The position numbers and the translations under genes are program-made. A DNA stretch of 64,000 nucleotides from Warburgia ugandensis (taxonomy: Eukaryota > Streptophyta > Magnoliopsida > Canellales > Canellaceae): the NCBI GenBank assembly GCA_035236585.1, contig CP141136.1, positions 55,135,136 to 55,199,135 on the forward strand. Reading direction: 5' to 3'. The notes under the pieces are model-generated. The model searched no databases. It was not told the DNA's origin and was given only the letters and a program-made list of their open reading frames with translations. Shown here piece after piece: positions 59,317 to 64,000 of the stretch (positions are counted from its first letter, which is position 1; each line of letters begins with the position of its first letter).

Positions 59317-59334
59317 TGGCACCATTGCTGGGGA
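59317..59334 (+). other. Primer-binding site of the Athila-like element
   Basis: TGGCACCATTGCTGGGGA, three changes or fewer from the Asp-tRNA-type site used by Athila elements. Confidence 0.75.
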
Positions 59335-60477
59335 CTTGCAAAGGAGTTTTTATAAAATTTAATTAAAAAATCCAAATTTTTTTTAGAAAAATCCAGAAAA
59401 TAAAAATTTGTAGGAATTATAGAATTTCAGCATTTTTGGTAATTTTAGGTGCATTTTTCAATTTTTTTGTGCATAACCACCTAATTTCCTGAAACTGGTA
59501 CTTATTTCTAATTTTCTTTTTCAAGAAAACAGGAAAGTAGAGACATTTGGCAAGAAAATCATCACCAACATGGAAATTTCCCTGCTTTCCTAGATTAGGA
59601 CCTTTTTTTCCCTTTTGAGTGAAGCTTGTAGTGAGGATCCTTGTAAATTGCAATTTCTATTTTCATTTTAAAGGGTTGTATAATACAGGGCAAATGTGGG
59701 ATAAGGTGGCCCACACTTGATCTTCATCAGAAACCCTACTATAAGTTTCCTCACTCATTTAAATTTCTAGATTAGGGTTTGCATTTAGAGTAAATTTGCA
59801 TTGTTTGCTAGTATAAATCATATAGAAAGCATCCTCTTATAATTGTTGCATTTTTAGGTTTTTACATTGGTTTATTGCTTTCCATTGCATCTTAGGACAC
59901 GGTTAATGCTTTAAGGTGATATATATGCTGATGGAACTTCCATGGAGTGTGGAACTAATTAGTAAGGGCACCCTACCCCTATAAGATCAAGGGTGGATTT
60001 CATCACCACTCCTTGGCCCACCAAGGATAATCTCCTCAAGCACGCTACCCTACCCTTCAATTCAAATTAAAATCAATCAGAAGAGACCTATAGGGCCATC
60101 ACATGCTCGTAGGACCTTCTTGTTAAGACGAGATTTATTGTCACTCCATTGGATTTTGAGCATTGTGGTTATTGAGGGTTGTCTAATAGAGCCTCGCTCT
60201 TCCCTCAACTCCTATTGACATTTGTGAGATCTAAACGCCTCCTTACACGAGGGTTGTATTAATCACCTTGCGCAGAACCTAATTGGTAAGCAATAATCAA
60301 ATATAAAGGAGAGGAGGAGAGCTAGATTAGGCTAATTAAAAGCATTGTCCCCACACAATTTTAAGAAAATCAATATATTGCTTATTAGCCTAAGGTGTTT
60401 GACTGTGCCTTTTTTTTTGTATCACATAGAGTTAGAGTTAGCATTTAGAGTAGGACATTTTATATTAGGAATAGTTC
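59335..60477 (+). other. Leader of the Athila-like element
   Basis: Non-coding, AT-rich. Contains at 60155-60330 the module shared with the Tekay-like solo LTR. Confidence 0.5.
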
Positions 60478-62003
60478 ATGCAAGGGTGTCGATCTCAGAA
60501 CCCTGAGCTACTACCATTAAACCCAGAGATTCAACACATCCAACATCAAGCGGAAGGAAACATAGTTCCTATCCTTATGGCTGAACCATCAATAGAGATT
60601 GAGTGCAAGACTATTAGAGATTTTTATGCGCCGCTCCAACTTAATACCCCTTCTTGCATAGCTTTACCTCCCATTAATGCTGACCATTTCGAGTTAAAGT
60701 TGAGAGTAATTCAGTTACTCCCTACTTTTTATGGTCGAGTCCGAGAAGACCCGTACTTACATATCAAAGAGTTCCTTGATATTTGTGCCACATTTAGGTT
60801 CCAAAATGTTTCAGATGATTCGATTAGGCTAAGGTTATTCTCGTTCTCACTTAAGGACAAAGCCAAGTCATGGCTTAATTCCTTGGAGGTAGGTTCCATA
60901 CATATATGGGACCAATTGTCTAAGAAGTTCTGAACAAGTTCTTCCCTGTTCACAAAACAAATGACCTGCGTCGTGAAATTATAAATTTCCAACAAAGGGA
61001 TGATGAACAATATTACGAATGTTGGGAATAGTGGAATGAACTACTGCAAAAATTCCCTCACCATGGATTTGAGAAATGGCAGCAAGTTCAATACTTCTAT
61101 GAGGCACTGACGTCTAAAAATAGACAAATAATAGATGCAGCGAGTGGAGGGACCCTGATGTTAAAAGATGAAAGTGAAGCTTGGGAATTCTTTCAAACTA
61201 TAGTTGATAATTCTCAGCAATGGGATTATTCACATAGAAGAGAAAGAACTAACCAGCCCACTAAGAAAGGAGGTATCTATGAGATAGGAGCACTTACTGA
61301 TCTATCCGATAAGCTCGACTCTGTCCCTAAAAAATTAGATGGAAGAATGGACAAGCTTGAAACTATGTTTCAATCTTTCATGGCTATTACATTATCCCAA
61401 AAACCTCCATAAGAGGTATGCGCTACTTATTCTAGTCCAACCCATTTAACCTCAGCGTGTCCATCTAATAAAGTATTCCTTGAATATCTTGTAGACCAAG
61501 TGAATGCATATCGCCAACCTGGTGACAACTCTTATTTTGAGACCTACAACCCTGTATGGACTATGCATCCCAATTTGTCTTGGTCAAAGAATAACCACAA
61601 TGGGGGGCTATCTATAAATCCCCCTGTCCAAAACTTTCCTCTTAGAACTATAGTTCACCATCAGCCACCTAGCTTTCAACAACCTGTACAACAAAAGAAA
61701 CCATATTCAAAGGAAAACATCCACACCATGATGGAACAATTTGCAAAAGATAATGATTACACTAAAAAGGCCTTACACCAATTGCAAAATGATAGTAGGC
61801 ATTCAGCTAATGTCAACTCTCAAGCCAAGCTAGAGGTGCAAATATGCCAATTATGTGCTAAATTACATAATAGAGGAAAGGGTCAGTTTCCTAGTCAACC
61901 CATCCCTAACCCTAAGGGTCAATTTGAGATAGGGTCAAGTTCTCAAAACCATAACCCTCATGAGCATGCCAAGTTCATAATCACCCTTAGAAATGGTCGT
62001 TAA
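60478..62003 (+). pseudogene. Gag of the Athila-like element
   Basis: Starts near MQGCRSQNPELLPLNPE. The core reads TPSCIALPPINADHFELKLR, VIQLLPTFYG and REDPYLHIKEFLDICATF, then LRLFSFSLKDKAKSWLNSLE, diagnostic for Athila gag. Stops fall near 60931, 61031 and 61410. A later part (about 61158-61412) holds ALTDLSDKLDSVPKKLDGRM, the helical region of the family. The Pro/Gln-rich tail at 61500-62003 ends at a TAA where the protease part should continue. Confidence 0.75.
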
Positions 62004-63420
62004 ATCGATAACAAAGAAGGACAGGCTAAGGAAACTGTAGAGGAAAAAGAGGCAACAAAAATACAAGAGAAAGAGAAAAGACAGAACAACCTTGTAGAAC
62101 CTATAACAGAGGCACCCTATGTGCCTAAAGTCCCTTTTTCCCAATTATTGAATAAATCTAGGAAGGAATCAAACTTCAATGAGTTAATGGAGGATTTAAA
62201 TATGTACAAATCAATATACCATTGCTCAATGTAATTAAAGACATCCCTGCCTATGCCAAATTCTTAAAAGAGCTTTTCACAACAAAGCGAAAGCTTAATG
62301 TGAAAAAGAAGCCCTTCCTCACCGAACAGGTGAGCTCTTTGCTTGAACACAAGACCCCACCAAAGTTTAGAGACCCAGGATGTCCTACAATCACTTGCAT
62401 CATTGGAGATCATGTCATAGATAGTGCACTTCTTGACTTAGGGGCAGCGTTAACTTGTTGCCATACTCTGTCTATGAGTAACTAAAACTCGATGAGTTGA
62501 AACCAACCACTACCACGCTGCAATTAGCTGATAGATCTATCAAGATACCTCGTGGTTTGGTTGAAGATGTCTTGATACAGGTGGATAAGTTTTATTACCT
62601 TGTTAATTTCATTATGCTAGACACCCAACTTGTATCAGATCCTGGTAGTTAAATCCCAGTCATCCTTGGACGTCCATTCTTGGCAATGTTTAACGCCATT
62701 ATTAATTGTAGGAATGGTGTAATGAAACTCTCATTCAGCAACATGAAAGTTAAGCTTAATGTCTTTAATGCCGATCAACAACATTTAGGCCTCGATGATC
62801 CCTCTGATGTCAACTTGATAGAGAGTCTAATTAATGAGATTCAGTCACCATTGTCCATCTCGGACCCACTAGAGGCTTGTATGATGCACTTTAATGGAGA
62901 ATTTGATATAGACAAGTCTATTGAGGAGATAAACAATCTTTTAAATGTTGCACCACTCATGGATACCTCTAAGTGGGGTCCTTATGTGGAACCACTCCCA
63001 CTGTCTAAATGTGTCCCATACCCTCAATAGAGCAACCACCGTCTCTGGACCTAAAACCCTTGCTTGATAACTTGAAATATTCATACCTAGGCCTAGATGA
63101 AAACTTACCTATAATAATAGCATCAGACTTAGATAAAGAATAGGAGGGTAAGCTTTTAGATGTTCTTAAGGAACATAAAACTGCTCTATGGTGGACAATA
63201 ACAGACATAAAAGGGATAAGTCCAGTCGTATGCATGCATAGGATACATCTAGAAGAAAATGCAAAACCTTCTAGGGAAACTCAAAGGCGACTGAACCCCC
63301 ACATGAAGGACGTGGTTAGAGATGAAGTCCTAAAACTCCTAGATGTTTGCGTCATACACCCTATCTCTGATGGTACTTGAGTCAGCCCCGTTCAAGTTGT
63401 ACCTAAGAAATTTGGGGTCA
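62004..63420 (+). pseudogene. Protease and RT start of the Athila-like element
   Basis: The protease reads ITCIIGDHVIDSALLDLGAA, with DLGA as the active-site motif of this lineage. PVILGRPFLAMFNAIINCRN follows after stops near 62484 and 62650. Further on, KYSYLGLDENLP and ISPVVCMHRIHLEENAKPSR mark the approach to RT, ending VPKKFGV at 63420, where the Tekay-like LTR cuts in. Several stops. Confidence 0.7.
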
Positions 63421-63421
63421 C

Positions 63422-64000
63422 TGTGACGACTCGAGTTTTATATGATGCAAATTTCATAAAAAGGCAAGATCTCTTGCTTTAGAAATATGAAATGCATGAA
63501 AATCTTTTGTTTTGGGAAGCAATCTTTTGTATAAAACCCCAAGTGTCAAAACACATTTTCAAATCATATAACCATGGCATAGTTTTAAATCGACTATCTT
63601 CCCAAGAAAGTGTTAGTCACAGCCCCAGCTACAGAGAGTAACTACAATCAAGTAACATTCACTAAAAGATAAGGTAGGGGTTTACTTACTTGTACTTAAT
63701 TTGGATGTTCTCTATCACGGGTGTATCCTGTCCTTAAGTGTTTACTTGTATCTGAAAAATATTAAGGATTGGGTGAGTATACACTATACTCAGTAGGAGT
63801 CTATCACTACTAGTTTTACAATGCATGCTATGTTTTAAACCATATGTTCTTTAAACCATGTGCATGTTTGGACACTCATGTTCAATATCGATATTAAAAG
63901 CCATTTTCAAAATAGAATACTGACGACTTAAAGAATCGTATAATCCAAGTCGAAAGTAACATAGATATCATAAAAATATACTATGATATGCATAAGATGC
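63422..64000 (-). mobile_element. Tekay-like LTR, reverse orientation, runs off the window
   Basis: Begins TGTGACGACTCGAGTTTT, the reverse of the AAAACCCGGGTCGTCACA end of the LTRs at 6693 and 34839. It cuts the Athila-like RT. The other end and its target duplication are outside the window, so a full element or a solo LTR are both possible. Confidence 0.65.

Larger units (their letters stand above)
58481..63421 (+). mobile_element. Athila-like Ty3/Gypsy element, nested in the CACTA element
   Basis: 5' LTR at 58481-59310, primer site at 59317, long leader, then gag, protease and the start of RT on the plus strand. The order and the Asp-tRNA-type primer site are those of the Athila lineage. 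It is interrupted at 63422 by a Tekay-like LTR. The remaining pol and the 3' LTR lie outside the window. Multiple stops show it is defective. Confidence 0.75.

Overview
This is a plant nuclear segment, most likely from a flowering plant. Ty1/Copia, Ty3/Gypsy, RTE-type LINE, CACTA and hAT-like elements, an Au-type SINE and an endogenous pararetrovirus are nested in one another. The few host genes have plant-specific relatives: an LRR protein, PEPKR2 kinase, a UPF0481/DUF247 protein and the TRM1 tRNA methyltransferase. I cannot resolve the species. No intact host gene was found; every recognised one carries stops, frameshifts or missing exons, so the window reads as a decayed, transposon-swollen gene neighbourhood.

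Layout, left to right. 1-632: LRR-protein pseudogene. 1286-11491: a minus-strand Copia element (TSD CGTAG/CATAG). Inside it lies a minus-strand Gypsy element that keeps gag and protease but no RT or integrase (1688-9361). Inside that sits a 4.39-kb solo LTR (2305-6693) with a perfect GGGCT duplication. 11497-11701: an Au-like SINE that ends in the 3' tail of the RTE LINEs found further right. 13436-15495: endogenous caulimovirid relic between TA-rich repeats. 16183-20060: microsatellites, a foldback MITE, tandem duplications and a possible LTR. 20855-37880: TRM1 relic, exons in order but broken. Its introns hold a chromovirus (22903-29802, itself hit by a hAT-like element and a LINE) and a permuted Tekay-like Gypsy fragment (32570-36062) where several TRM1 exons should be. 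39251-40025: PEPKR2 relic. 40642-44147 (minus) and 50263-53750 (plus): two nearly full-length RTE LINEs. Between them are a second hAT-like copy, a PPR scrap, a DUF247 relic and an older LINE piece. 54834 to the window end: a CACTA element with a Ulp1-like protease gene, interrupted by an Athila-like Gypsy element, itself interrupted by a Tekay-like LTR that runs off the end.

The parts relate as layers of insertion, not as a pathway. Target-site duplications and boundaries give a relative order of events. The least expected signals are: the SINE sharing its 3' end with the local LINEs; a 23-residue repeat at the N-terminus of the LINE protein; a sequence module shared by a Tekay-like LTR and an Athila leader; the 4.39-kb solo LTR; and the pararetrovirus set in TA repeats with inverted flanks. 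All similarity statements come from reading by eye; no database search was run.
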